DNA from: UBA1765 sp045629945
Lineage (GTDB): Bacteria > Fibrobacterota > Fibrobacteria > Fibrobacterales > Fibrobacteraceae
Assembly: GCA_045629945.1 (NCBI GenBank)
Contig: JAZQSE010000030.1
Span: 1 to 64,000 of the forward strand
Reading direction: 5' to 3'
Length of the DNA stretch: 64,000 bases
Position 1 is the stretch's first letter. Every line of letters begins with the position of its first letter. Of this stretch, positions 35,964 through 44,334 are shown piece after piece. The notes beneath the pieces are model-generated. The model was not told the origin of the DNA, ran no database searches, and worked only from the letters and a program-made list of their open reading frames with translations. Both the position numbers and the translations under genes were made by a program.

Positions 35964-36571
35964 GTTCTAAAACGCTTTTGGTAATTGCTACCGGAAATGC
36001 TGGAAAAATCCGGGATTTTGCTGGAATTCTTGGTACTGAAAAATTCGAATACCAAACTTTAAAGGACATTGGCTTTGAAGGGGATATAGAAGAAAATGCC
36101 GAAACTTTTGCAGGGAATGCAAAAATTAAAGCAAAGGCTGTAGCAGAATTTTTACACGAAAAAAGTGTAAAAGCTTGGGTTTTGGCAGACGATTCTGGCT
36201 TAGAAGTTTTTTCTTTAAATGGCGCTCCTGGAGTATATTCGGCAAGGTATTCTGGAGAACATGGCAATGATGATTCTAACAATGAGCTTTTGCTGAAAAA
36301 TTTGGAAGGAATAGAAGACCGTTCAGCAAGGTATTATTGTGCATTAGCTTTGCTTCATTCCGACACTCCTTACGCAGAACCTGAAATATTTGAAGGGGAA
36401 TGTAGAGGAAAAATCGGTGAAGAACCGGTTGGAAATTTAGGTTTTGGCTATGACCCACTTTTTATTCCAAATGGTTTTACAAGAACCTTTGCTCAAATGG
36501 AAATTTCTGAAAAGAAGGATTTGAGTCATAGGGGAATGGCTATTCGTAAATTGCTTTCTTGCAACTTATAA
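35960..36571 (+). CDS. rdgB: Non-canonical purine NTP pyrophosphatase (RdgB/HAM1)
   Basis: A 203-residue house-cleaning enzyme hydrolysing dITP/XTP to monophosphates. The start ATG at 35960 overlaps the cysS stop. Family motifs: TGNAGKIRDF (residues 9-18), LADDSGLEVFSLNGAPGVYS with the metal Asp pair (about 71-90), GECRGKI and GFGYDPLFIP (about 156-165). The length is normal. Cotranscribed with cysS and ending at a 14-bp hairpin. Confidence 0.95.
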   Translation: MSSKTLLVIATGNAGKIRDFAGILGTEKFEYQTLKDIGFEGDIEENAETFAGNAKIKAKAVAEFLHEKSVKAWVLADDSGLEVFSLNGAPGVYSARYSGEHGNDDSNNELLLKNLEGIEDRSARYYCALALLHSDTPYAEPEIFEGECRGKIGEEPVGNLGFGYDPLFIPNGFTRTFAQMEISEKKDLSHRGMAIRKLLSCNL

Positions 36572-36601
36572 AATACAAAGTTTTGAATTTTAATGGATTT
36601 A

Positions 36602-36636
36602 GTAAATTACGCAAATTTTGCGTAATTTACTTTATT
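36602..36636 (+). terminator. Intrinsic terminator after rdgB
   Basis: GTAAATTACGCAAA and TTTGCGTAATTTAC form a near-perfect hairpin, followed by TTTATTC. Confidence 0.7.
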
Positions 36637-36708
36637 CATATTAGTTTTTCGCGGTGGAAATTTTCCTCTTTTTCATTTTTCTAGTGTTAGTATTGGAAGT
36701 ATTCTTAA

Positions 36709-36725
36709 TTTTTCTATCTTTGGCC
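36709..36725 (+). promoter_or_regulatory. -10 element of the malic enzyme gene
   Basis: TTTTTCTATCTTTGGCC with core TATCTTTG. The leader of about 45 nt holds a small hairpin (TGGGAA with TTCCCA) and AAGGA before the ATG. Confidence 0.55.
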
Positions 36726-36771
36726 GTGAAGAATGGGAATTTTAGTTTTCCCACTATAAAAGGAAGAAGAA

Positions 36772-38046
36772 ATGAAAACATTGAAAGAAGAAGCTTTGGC
36801 TTACCACTCTGAAGGAACTCCGGGAAAAATTGCAGTTGTCCCTACTAAGCCGCATACAACTCAAAAGGAATTGGGTTTGGCTTATACTCCGGGTGTTGCT
36901 GAGCCATGCTTGGAAATTGAACGTGATCCTGAACTTGCTTACGAATATACTACTAAAGGAAATTTAGTTGCTGTTATTTCTAATGGTACAGCAGTTCTCG
37001 GCTTGGGAAATATCGGAGCCCTCGCTGGAAAGCCTGTAATGGAAGGTAAAGGCCTTTTATTTAAGGTTTATGCTGGTGTGGACGTTTTTGATATCGAAGT
37101 AAATGAAACCGATCCGAAGAAATTTGTGGAAGTTGTAAAAGCAATCGCTCCTACTTTTGGTGGTATCAATCTTGAAGATATTAAGGCTCCTGAATGTTTT
37201 GAAATTGAAGACCGCTTAAAGGAAGAACTTGATATTCCTGTAATGCACGACGACCAACATGGTACAGCGATTATTTCTGCTGCGGGTATTTTGAATGCAT
37301 TAGAAGTTGTGGGAAAAAAACTAGAAGATGTTAAAATGGTTGTAAGTGGTGCAGGGGCAGCTGCTTCTGCTTGCACCAAACTTTATCTTTCTCTTGGTTT
37401 AAAGAAAGAAAATCTTTTAATGCTTGATAGTCAGGGGGTTATCCGTAAAGACAGAGAAAAATTGAGCGAACCAAAGAAAATTTTTGCAACAGACCGCACA
37501 GATGCATATACATTAGCAGACGCTTTGAAGGGAGCAGATGTTTTCCTTGGCGTTTCAAAGGCAAATGTGCTTACTCGTGAAATGATTCGTTCTATGGCTG
37601 ACAAGCCAATTGTTTTTGCTTGTGCAAACCCTAATCCAGAAATTACTTACGAAGAAGCCAAAGCTTCTCGTGATGATTTGATTTTAGGAACTGGTCGTTC
37701 TGATTACCCGAACCAAGTAAATAACGTGCTTGCTTTCCCTTACATTTTCCGTGGTGCATTAGATGTTCGTGCTACAACAATCAACGAAGAAATGAAGCAT
37801 GCAGCGGTTTATGCTATTGCTAAGGTTGCTCGTGAGGAAATTCCTGCAGAACTTCAAAAGTCATTTAATCTTGAAGGTTTGACTTTTGGTGCAGAATACT
37901 TGATTCCAAAGCCATGGGATCCACGTTTGCTTCCTGAAGTCTCATTAGCAGTAGCTAAAGCCGCTGTTGAAAGTGGTGTTGCCCGTAAACCAATCACTGA
38001 TTGGGACGCTTACAGAGAAAAATTAATTTCTATGAAACGCGTTTAA
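36772..38046 (+). CDS. NAD(P)-dependent malic enzyme
   Basis: A 424-residue short-form bacterial malic enzyme, decarboxylating malate to pyruvate. YTPGVAEPCLEIERDPELAYEYTTKG (first half given as residues about 38-63) is the substrate-domain signature, followed by VISNGTAVLGLGNIGALAGKP and the metal-site EDIKAPECFEIE and HDDQHGTAI. The NAD(P) site is VVSGAGAAASAC (about 188). It lacks the C-terminal phosphotransacetylase domain found in long MaeB forms. Monocistronic, with its own -10 element and terminator. It fits a succinate-producing fermenter that balances C4 acids and pyruvate. Confidence 0.93.
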   Translation: MKTLKEEALAYHSEGTPGKIAVVPTKPHTTQKELGLAYTPGVAEPCLEIERDPELAYEYTTKGNLVAVISNGTAVLGLGNIGALAGKPVMEGKGLLFKVYAGVDVFDIEVNETDPKKFVEVVKAIAPTFGGINLEDIKAPECFEIEDRLKEELDIPVMHDDQHGTAIISAAGILNALEVVGKKLEDVKMVVSGAGAAASACTKLYLSLGLKKENLLMLDSQGVIRKDREKLSEPKKIFATDRTDAYTLADALKGADVFLGVSKANVLTREMIRSMADKPIVFACANPNPEITYEEAKASRDDLILGTGRSDYPNQVNNVLAFPYIFRGALDVRATTINEEMKHAAVYAIAKVAREEIPAELQKSFNLEGLTFGAEYLIPKPWDPRLLPEVSLAVAKAAVESGVARKPITDWDAYREKLISMKRV

Positions 38047-38068
38047 ATCTGTTTCTTTTTTCTTTGAA

Positions 38069-38107
38069 ATCCCAGTAAACTTTAATGTGTTTGCTGGGAT
38101 TTTTTTT
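38069..38107 (+). terminator. Intrinsic terminator after malic enzyme
   Basis: ATCCCAG (38069-38075) pairs with CTGGGAT (38094-38100), with AAAC/GTTT extending the inner stem, followed by eight T. Confidence 0.85.
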
Positions 38108-38142
38108 GTAAATTTTTTGGTGTTATTTTAAATGGAGTTTTT

Positions 38143-39081
38143 ATGCGTTGTCTTGTAACGGGTGGTGCTGGTTTTTTAGGAAGTCATCTTTGTGAATGGT
38201 TGTTAAATGACGGCCATGAAGTGATTTGTCTAGATAACTATTTTACAGGCAGACTTGCAAATATTGCTCATTTACGAGATAATAAAAATTTTGAAGTAAT
38301 CCGCCACGATGTTACAGAACCGATTCTTTTAGAAGTTGATAGAATCTTTAATTTAGCTTGCCCGGCAAGCCCTGTACATTACCAACACAATCCGGTAAAA
38401 ACGATTAAAACAAGTGTTATGGGTGCAATAAATATGCTTGGTATGGCTAAGCGAGTTCATGCAAGAATTTTGCAGGCCAGCACAAGTGAAATTTATGGAG
38501 ACCCAGTTGTTCACCCACAAAAAGAAGATTATTGGGGAAACGTTAATCCTATTGGTATTCGCAGTTGTTATGACGAAGGAAAACGAGTTGCTGAAACGCT
38601 TTTTATGGATTACCACAGGCAGAATAAGGTAGATATTCGCATTGTCCGTATTTTTAATACTTATGGTCCAAGAATGCTCCCCAATGATGGTCGCGTTGTC
38701 AGTAATTTCATTGTGCAAGCTTTAAAAGGTGAACCTATTACGATTTATGGCGATGGCACGCAAACGCGCAGTTTTTGTTATGTAGATGATTTAATTGAAG
38801 CGTTTGTAAAAATGATGGAGCAAGAAAATATTATCGGGCCGGTAAATGTCGGAAATCCTGGCGAATTTACTATGCTTGATTTAGCAAATGAAGTTCTTGT
38901 TTTAACGGGCTCTAAAAGCAAGATTGTTTATAAAGAATTGCCAGGCGATGACCCGAAAATGCGTAAGCCAGATATTAGTCTTGCTAAATCACAATTAAAT
39001 TGGGAACCTAAAATACCATTGCAAGAAGGCCTTAAGAAAACAATAGCTTACTTTGAAAATCTTTTAAGTGTGTCAAAGTAA
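38143..39081 (+). CDS. UDP-glucuronate decarboxylase (UDP-xylose synthase)
   Basis: A 312-residue extended short-chain dehydrogenase. The NAD site is TGGAGFLGSHLCEWLL (residues 6-21). QASTSEIYGDP and HPQKEDYWGNVNPIG, then RSCYDEGKRVAE with the YxxxK-like Tyr and Lys, are the UXS signature. It makes UDP-xylose from UDP-glucuronate for surface polysaccharide. GGAG precedes the ATG. The 3' end overlaps nth, on the other strand, by 9 bp. Confidence 0.94.
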   Translation: MRCLVTGGAGFLGSHLCEWLLNDGHEVICLDNYFTGRLANIAHLRDNKNFEVIRHDVTEPILLEVDRIFNLACPASPVHYQHNPVKTIKTSVMGAINMLGMAKRVHARILQASTSEIYGDPVVHPQKEDYWGNVNPIGIRSCYDEGKRVAETLFMDYHRQNKVDIRIVRIFNTYGPRMLPNDGRVVSNFIVQALKGEPITIYGDGTQTRSFCYVDDLIEAFVKMMEQENIIGPVNVGNPGEFTMLDLANEVLVLTGSKSKIVYKELPGDDPKMRKPDISLAKSQLNWEPKIPLQEGLKKTIAYFENLLSVSK

Positions 39082-39687
39082 ACTGCAAATAGGGCAGAGT
39101 TCGGGTTTATGCCCACGAGCTTTGCAATAAGTGCGGCCAAAGTAAATAATTTGCAAATGCAGTTTTTCCCAATGTTCTTTAGGGAAAATTCTTTTGAGGT
39201 CGCTTTCTGTTTTTTCAACAGACTCACCATTACTTAAGCCCCAACGCTTTGCAAGGCGATGAATATGAGTATCTACAGGGAAGGCTGGAATTTTAAAAAT
39301 ATGACTCATAACAACACTTGCTGTTTTGTGGCCCACGCCTGGCAGTTGTTCTAATTCCTCAAAAGTTTTAGGTACTTCGCCGTTGTATTTTTCTAAAAGG
39401 ATTTTTGAAAGAGTAAAAATGTTGTGGCTTTTTGTATTAAAAAAGCCACAAGGCTTTATTATTTCGGCAATTTCTGATTCTCCAAGTTGTAGCATTTTTT
39501 GTGGAGAATTTGCTTTTTTAAAAAGGACTTGAGTGACTTGATTGACTCTTGCATCTGTACATTGTGCACTCAATAAAACAGCAATTAAAAATGTGTAAGC
39601 ATTGGTGTGATTTAATGGAATCGGTGGATTAGGAAACAAATGGTCTAATGTTTCTGTAATAAAAGCAATGCGTTCTTTTTTGTTCAT
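39073..39687 (-). CDS. nth: Endonuclease III, with incomplete Fe-S cluster motif
   Basis: A 204-residue base-excision DNA glycosylase/AP lyase removing oxidised pyrimidines. The helix-hairpin-helix LEQLPGVGHKTASVV (about 111-125) has the catalytic Lys, and FPVDTHIHRLAKR (about 137-149) has the catalytic Asp. The C-terminus reads YCKARGHKPELCPICSLL and stops: only three Cys, with C-x9-C-x2-C spacing, rather than the usual C-x6-C-x2-C-x5-C. The 4Fe-4S cluster may be absent or differently ligated. It overlaps the end of the UXS gene by 9 bp and the start of this gene overlaps the cysE stop by 4 bp, so it is in an operon with cysE. Confidence 0.93.
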   Translation of the reverse strand: MNKKERIAFITETLDHLFPNPPIPLNHTNAYTFLIAVLLSAQCTDARVNQVTQVLFKKANSPQKMLQLGESEIAEIIKPCGFFNTKSHNIFTLSKILLEKYNGEVPKTFEELEQLPGVGHKTASVVMSHIFKIPAFPVDTHIHRLAKRWGLSNGESVEKTESDLKRIFPKEHWEKLHLQIIYFGRTYCKARGHKPELCPICSLL

Positions 39688-40472
39688 TTAGCGTCTTGCG
39701 TAAAATCTTGTTGCATGTTAAAGCTAGGCATTTCATCTTTTGGGTGGCCTACTTCAACAGCAGGAACTCCAGCAAAAGTGGTGTGCGAAGGAACGTTGCC
39801 TAAAACTACGGCGCCCGCTCCAATTTTAGCGCCATCACCAATATGAATGTTGCCTAAAAGTTGGGCATGCGCTCCAAGCATCACACCATCTCCGACTTTA
39901 GGGTGACGATCGCCGCATTCATTACCTGTTCCGCCAAGAGTAACACCGTGTAATATAGAAACGTTGTTTCCAATAACAGCTGTTTCCCCAATAACAATAT
40001 TTGTTGCGTGGTCAATTAAAAGCCCGTGACCGATTTTGGCAGCCGGGTGAATGTCCATACCGAATTTTCGGCTGATAATACTTTGGAACATTTTTGCTGT
40101 AAAACGTTCGTTATTTTCCCATAAAGCATGGGCAATCCGGTATGCTTGTAAACCTTGAAAACCTTTGAAAAATAGCAATGGTTCCAAATAGCCTAGGCAA
40201 GCCGGGTCACGTAAAACGGTAGCCACTAAATCTTTTTTGGCATACTCTAAAATTTCTGGGAATTTTTCAAAGCAGGAATGGATGAGTGTTTCTAGTTTTT
40301 CTCTGTTAATTATTTCGCCGGCAAGCCCGCAAGCAAGAGTAACAGTAAGCATTTCTTTGAAAGAATCTTTCAATAAAATTTGTTCTTGAAGCATAGGCGA
40401 TGCGAAAGGTTCATTTTGGTTGAAACTTTCTGCTTCTTGCTTTAAACGTATTGTCAGTTCTTCAATAGTCAC
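39684..40472 (-). CDS. cysE: Serine O-acetyltransferase
   Basis: 262 residues from a GTG start with AGAGG 6 nt upstream. The N-terminal helical part (1-135) leads to a left-handed beta-helix of hexapeptide repeats: MDIHPAAKIGHGLLIDHATN, VIGETAVIGNNVSI, HGVTLGG and GAHAQLLGNIHIGDG. DHAT and HGVTLGGTG carry the active-site Asp and His residues. It makes O-acetylserine, the first step of cysteine synthesis. The C-terminal tail ends in a loose hydrophilic stretch. First gene of a cysE-nth pair. Confidence 0.95.
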   Translation of the reverse strand: MTIEELTIRLKQEAESFNQNEPFASPMLQEQILLKDSFKEMLTVTLACGLAGEIINREKLETLIHSCFEKFPEILEYAKKDLVATVLRDPACLGYLEPLLFFKGFQGLQAYRIAHALWENNERFTAKMFQSIISRKFGMDIHPAAKIGHGLLIDHATNIVIGETAVIGNNVSILHGVTLGGTGNECGDRHPKVGDGVMLGAHAQLLGNIHIGDGAKIGAGAVVLGNVPSHTTFAGVPAVEVGHPKDEMPSFNMQQDFTQDAK

Positions 40473-40524
40473 AATAAACCTCTTTCTTCACCAACAGAAA
40501 TATAAAATATTGAACTTTTGCTTT

Positions 40525-40890
40525 TTACAATTTAACTCGATTTGGGAGTGGTTTGAAATACCCATTTTTTCGTAATTGGGCAAAAACTTTAGGTAAATCA
40601 TTTTCATCTATTTTTTCCATATCTTTTAATATGTCATCAGAAATTCTTTTTTGTAATTGGAAAGCAAAAGGGATATCATTTTTTTGCGAGCGGAACCAAG
40701 CAATTTTTAATTTTTCAAAAAAACTTTTCCATGGAAACAAATCTTCTATAGAAAGAAAAAAAACGCGCGGGAGCAAATGATCTGTTGCCTCTAATTTTAT
40801 GTCGCCATTTTTGGCGCAATCAACTAAAAATGCAATACGAGTTTTGTTTTCAGTAGCTTTTTGTGCAGGGATTTCTAATAAAATAGGCAT
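40525..40890 (-). CDS. Small protein of unknown function
   Basis: A 121-residue acidic/basic mixed cytosolic protein, no signal or membrane segment. The first half is beta-like (MPILLEIPAQ, TRIAFLVDCAKNGDIKL, LLPRVFFLSIEDLF) and the second helical. I recognise no family. It begins 13 nt after the stop of the 40904 gene, yet TAGATT sits 6 nt before its ATG, so it may also have its own leaderless promoter. Function unknown. Confidence 0.6.
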   Translation of the reverse strand: MPILLEIPAQKATENKTRIAFLVDCAKNGDIKLEATDHLLPRVFFLSIEDLFPWKSFFEKLKIAWFRSQKNDIPFAFQLQKRISDDILKDMEKIDENDLPKVFAQLRKNGYFKPLPNRVKL

Positions 40891-40896
40891 GACAAT

Positions 40897-40902
40897 AATC
40901 TA
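40897..40902 (-). promoter_or_regulatory. -10 box giving a leaderless start
   Basis: Minus strand TAGATT, then ATTGTC (6 nt), then ATG of the 40525-40890 gene. It falls in the 13-nt gap between two genes. Confidence 0.4.
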
Positions 40903-40903
40903 A

Positions 40904-41395
40904 TTAAAGTTCTACAATGTAAGCAATGTTCCAAAGCAAATTAGTAGAGGAAGAATTGATAGGTTTAAAAACAGGGTATAGCGTTGTTACTTTAAAGCCA
41001 AATAAATTCGCCGAAAGTGCTAAAGAAATGTCTATGTATTCTTTGTGGTTGAAATTCCATAAAGAATGAGTATTGTTGGCTTGATTGAAAGCTTGGTTCC
41101 TTTTGTTTGGTGCTTTTGCATAAAGGTGGCTACAAGAAACGCCGGCATCAAGAGAAAAGGGAAGCTCATCAAAAAAACGGTAAGCCAAAGTCCCACGATA
41201 AGTCATCCAAAAATCATTTGTTTCTTGTTTTATGCCCATTCCTTCTAGTTGAAAAACAAATGCGTCTAATCGGATAACTCCGACTAGAGCTACAGGAACA
41301 TGCCTACCAGTTGAAAGTCCAACTTCAAAAATAGGACTGGCATTTATTGCCGAAACAGCTAGAACAAAAAAGAAAATGTGGAAAATATTTTTCAC
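40904..41395 (-). CDS. Small predicted outer-membrane/periplasmic protein
   Basis: 163 residues from a GTG start; signal MKNIFHIFFFVLAVSAINA. The mature part alternates hydrophobic and polar residues (FEVGLSTGRHVPVALVGVIRL, TYRGTLAYRFFDELPF, IDISLALSANLFGFKV), consistent with an eight-strand barrel, and ends in a hydrophobic strand YIVEL. No family recognised. TATTTT lies 6 nt before the GTG (leaderless). Divergent from pdxB across only 31 bp. Confidence 0.62.
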   Translation of the reverse strand: MKNIFHIFFFVLAVSAINASPIFEVGLSTGRHVPVALVGVIRLDAFVFQLEGMGIKQETNDFWMTYRGTLAYRFFDELPFSLDAGVSCSHLYAKAPNKRNQAFNQANNTHSLWNFNHKEYIDISLALSANLFGFKVTTLYPVFKPINSSSTNLLWNIAYIVEL

Positions 41396-41401
41396 GCCTT
41401 A

Positions 41402-41407
41402 AAAATA
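41402..41407 (-). promoter_or_regulatory. -10 box giving a leaderless start
   Basis: Minus strand TATTTT, then TAAGGC (6 nt), then the GTG at 41395. Confidence 0.45.
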
Positions 41408-41413
41408 GAAAGC

Positions 41414-41419
41414 TAGATT
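41414..41419 (+). promoter_or_regulatory. -10 box of pdxB, leaderless arrangement
   Basis: TAGATT, then GTAAGGC (7 nt), then the ATG at 41427. AAGG is too close to the start to be a normal ribosome site. It lies back to back with the minus-strand box at 41402-41407. Confidence 0.45.
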
Positions 41420-41426
41420 GTAAGGC

Positions 41427-42566
41427 ATGAAACAAAAATTGCGAATTGTTGCCGATGAAGCGATTCCTTTCTTAAAAGGAGTGTTAGAACCTTTTGCCGA
41501 AATGCTTTATCTGCCAGGAAACGCAATTTCAAAAAAAAATGTAGAAAATGCAGATGCTTTACTAGTGCGGACAAGAACTAGTTGTAATGCAGAACTTTTA
41601 GAAAATTCTTCTGTAAAAATGATTGCTACAGCAACCATTGGTACGGATCATTTGGACAAATCTTTTTTAGAAAGGAAAGGGATATTTTACACAAATGCTC
41701 CTGCTTGTAATGCAGACAGTGTGGTTCAATATTTTACAGCTGCGTTATTGGAAATGTGTGCAAGGCAAAAAAAAGATTTTCGAAATCTGACTTTAGGAAT
41801 TGTTGGTGTCGGAAATATTGGAAGTAGAATTCTTCAAGTTGGAAAGATCCTTGGCATGCGCGTTTTGTGTTGTGATTTGCCCAAGCAAGAAGAAGGCAAT
41901 TTTGATATAGGTGTTTCTTTTAAAACGATTTGTGAAGAATCAGATATTATAACATTTCACACGCCATTAACAAGAACCGGGCTTTTTCCAACATACCACA
42001 TGTTTAATGAAAATACTTTATCTTGGGTAAAGAAACCTTTTTGGTTGTTTAATGCTTCAAGAGGAGAAGTTGTTTCTGAAAAGGCTTTAAAATGGGCAAT
42101 AGAAACAGGAACTTGCTCAGCGGCTGTGATAGATGTTTTTGAAAACGAGCCTGTTATTCATAAAAGTTTTTTAGAAAAAGTTTCTATAGCAACACCTCAT
42201 ATTGCAGGCTATAGTTTAGATGGTAAAGCTAATGCAACCTCTCAGATTGTGCAACAGGTGGCTTTATTTTTTGATATACCTGAATTAAAAACATTTAATG
42301 TTGAACTTCAAGATATTGACAAAAAATGGGTTATTGATTTTAAAGAGACAAATACACTTGTTGGGCAAATACAAAAAGTTTATCGATTAAGTTATGATAT
42401 TAATCAAGATGATTTTTTATTGAGAAAAAATCCAGAACAATTTGAATGGTTTAGAAAAAATTATCCTAAACGCCGAGAACCCAAAGCCTATAAGATTTTA
42501 ATTCAGAACTTTTTGCCAGAGACAAAAGAGATTTTAGAAAAATTAGGTTTTGTTATAGAAAATTAA
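41427..42566 (+). CDS. pdxB: Erythronate-4-phosphate dehydrogenase
   Basis: A 379-residue D-2-hydroxyacid dehydrogenase of the PdxB branch, oxidising 4-phosphoerythronate in the pyridoxal phosphate pathway. The opening LRIVADEAIPF and the LLVRTRTSCNAELL and IGTDHLD segments match PdxB. NAD site: LGIVGVGNIGSRI (about 124-136). ASRGEVV (Arg), IDVFENEPV (Glu) and ATPHIAGYS (His) provide the catalytic triad. A PdxB-type C-terminal dimerisation domain follows (about 285-379). Monocistronic. Confidence 0.93.
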   Translation: MKQKLRIVADEAIPFLKGVLEPFAEMLYLPGNAISKKNVENADALLVRTRTSCNAELLENSSVKMIATATIGTDHLDKSFLERKGIFYTNAPACNADSVVQYFTAALLEMCARQKKDFRNLTLGIVGVGNIGSRILQVGKILGMRVLCCDLPKQEEGNFDIGVSFKTICEESDIITFHTPLTRTGLFPTYHMFNENTLSWVKKPFWLFNASRGEVVSEKALKWAIETGTCSAAVIDVFENEPVIHKSFLEKVSIATPHIAGYSLDGKANATSQIVQQVALFFDIPELKTFNVELQDIDKKWVIDFKETNTLVGQIQKVYRLSYDINQDDFLLRKNPEQFEWFRKNYPKRREPKAYKILIQNFLPETKEILEKLGFVIEN

Positions 42567-42622
42567 AGAACGATTTTTAAGTGGTTTTAAAATTCTGCAA
42601 TTGGAAAATTTTAGGAAAGTGC

Positions 42623-42630
42623 TATTTTTT
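42623..42630 (+). promoter_or_regulatory. -10 box of the DUF3078 gene
   Basis: TATTTTTT, about 27 nt before the ATG at 42657. The leader includes CGAGG. Confidence 0.4.
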
Positions 42631-42656
42631 AATAAATATTTTTTACGAGGTGTAAA

Positions 42657-43514
42657 ATGAAAAAGAAATTTTTGGCCTTGGCAGCTATTTTAGTTGCAGG
42701 TGTTACTTCTCTCCATGCAGAAAATGGAATGTTCTCTGGATTTCTTCCAGAAAATTGGACGGCCGATGTAGTTGCTTCTATGAAGTATACTCGTCATTAT
42801 TACAATAACTGGAGTGAAGATGGAACAAATACATCTGTTTGGCTTTTCCGCTATGATGCCGATGTTCAGGGAAATTGGAAATATGCTAATTGGCGTAACC
42901 TTATCAATTTAGCTTGGGGTCAGAATTATACTAAAGGAAATGGTACTCGCAAATCTGAAGACAAAATTTTCTGGGAAAGTACTGTAGACTTTAATTTGTT
43001 CAAATATGTTAAGCCTTATCTTGGTGGTCGTTTTGAATCCCAGTTCATGAAAGGTTATACTTACGATGATGAAGGGAACAGAACACCAATATCTTCATTT
43101 ATGGACCCAGCTTATGTCACCCAATTTGCTGGTCTTGCTTATGTGCCAAACGATATGTTCTCACAACGTCTTGCTTTTGCTAATCGTATGACTATTTCTG
43201 ATTGGTATGGCTTTGCTGATGACCCAGACACAAAGAAACGTGAAGGTTTCCGCGATGAACCAGGTCTTGAAAGTATTACTGAATTTAAATACGGCTTTAT
43301 GGACATTGCTTCATTCAAGAGCCGTTTGTGGGCTTTCGTAAACTTTGAAGGCGTTGAAGAAATTGATGGTCGTTGGGAAAATACTCTTGCTGTAATGTTG
43401 ACACCATTTATTGAAATTTCAATAGGTGTTGAACTCTTCTATGATAAAGATTTAGACGAAGATATGCAATACAAAGATTCAATGTTATTTGGCCTGACCT
43501 GGCGTTGGTTCTAA
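42657..43514 (+). CDS. DUF3078-like outer-membrane protein
   Basis: 285 residues with signal MKKKFLALAAILVAGVTSLHA. The mature protein has NNWSEDGTNTSVWLFRYDAD near the N-terminus, resembling the WNxGGxN motif of DUF3078 barrels from Bacteroidetes, then repeated amphipathic strands and a final aromatic strand GLTWRWF typical for BAM recognition. The function of the family is unknown. It is single-gene, with its terminator at 43545-43584, inside the coding region of the opposing gene. Confidence 0.7.
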   Translation: MKKKFLALAAILVAGVTSLHAENGMFSGFLPENWTADVVASMKYTRHYYNNWSEDGTNTSVWLFRYDADVQGNWKYANWRNLINLAWGQNYTKGNGTRKSEDKIFWESTVDFNLFKYVKPYLGGRFESQFMKGYTYDDEGNRTPISSFMDPAYVTQFAGLAYVPNDMFSQRLAFANRMTISDWYGFADDPDTKKREGFRDEPGLESITEFKYGFMDIASFKSRLWAFVNFEGVEEIDGRWENTLAVMLTPFIEISIGVELFYDKDLDEDMQYKDSMLFGLTWRWF

Positions 43515-44141
43515 TTGAATTAAATACTGAATTGAATCTTCTACACTCCGTTCCCAAGCGTTTCGTTTGGAACGGAGTTTTTTTAATGACTCTTCATCAC
43601 TTAGACTTTCTTCTCGATATTGTTTTAATTCTTGATAGCCTTTTAAAAAATCTTGTGCTTTTTGAAAATCAGGAATGAGAGCTTGGAGTGAATTTTCAAT
43701 TTTTTCATCTGAATAAAAGCGAAGAATCCCTGTAAGAGTTTTTGCGATAAATTCATTTTTATTTTCAGATAAAGATTCCTTTGCTTCTTCAAATTCAATA
43801 GGCGTTATAGAATCTAACCAAATCGCTTCTTTTTCAAACAAAGCATTGTCTAAAGCAAGTGCATCAGGCGTGCGAGAAATACGAACTTGTTCTTCTATAA
43901 AAGGGCTGTAATCTTCTTTTGGCAAAGTTAAATTTTCGAGTCGGCAAAATTCAGTCAGTTTAATCAAGTTGCCTTTAGTTGGATTGTTAAGCAAAGATTC
44001 TTTTAAAACAGCTAGTTTCACTGCTTTGGGTAAATTTTTGAAAGCAGGGTCTTTATCGCTATTTAGTTGTAAATGGAGTTTGAAAATCCGAAAAAGTAAC
44101 AAAAGAATCAAAAGAGAAAAAATGATAGTAAAAAGAGACAT
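43485..44141 (-). CDS. Membrane-anchored protein of unknown function
   Basis: 218 residues: one N-terminal transmembrane segment (LFTIIFSLLILLLLFRIF) then a cytosolic or periplasmic helical, Leu/Glu-rich domain (coiled-coil-like about 120-215). GGAG lies 6-7 nt upstream of the ATG, and TATATT about 27 nt upstream. No family recognised. The last 30 bp overlap the opposing DUF3078 gene, and the DUF3078 terminator hairpin falls within its codons for KKLRSKRNAWERS. Confidence 0.68.
   Translation of the reverse strand: MSLFTIIFSLLILLLLFRIFKLHLQLNSDKDPAFKNLPKAVKLAVLKESLLNNPTKGNLIKLTEFCRLENLTLPKEDYSPFIEEQVRISRTPDALALDNALFEKEAIWLDSITPIEFEEAKESLSENKNEFIAKTLTGILRFYSDEKIENSLQALIPDFQKAQDFLKGYQELKQYREESLSDEESLKKLRSKRNAWERSVEDSIQYLIQLEPTPGQAK
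43545..43584 (+). terminator. Terminator of DUF3078 gene, embedded in an opposing CDS
   Basis: ACTCCGTTCC (43545-43554) pairs with GGAACGGAGT (43569-43578), followed by a seven-T run. It lies wholly within the minus-strand gene 43485-44141. Confidence 0.85.
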
Positions 44142-44334
44142 AAAAACTCCAAAAGAAAACTTAAAAGAATATAGTAATGTATTTATTGAAGATTTTTCTG
44201 AAAAAATTAAAAGAGAAAATAAAAATTGTTTTTTTTGAAATCTTTTTTGTAAGTTCTTTCGAAATGTTTTTGGCTATATCCCGGGCAGGGGCTGTTTTTA
44301 AACAGGTATGCGGAATTTTAACCGGGTGGCCAGA

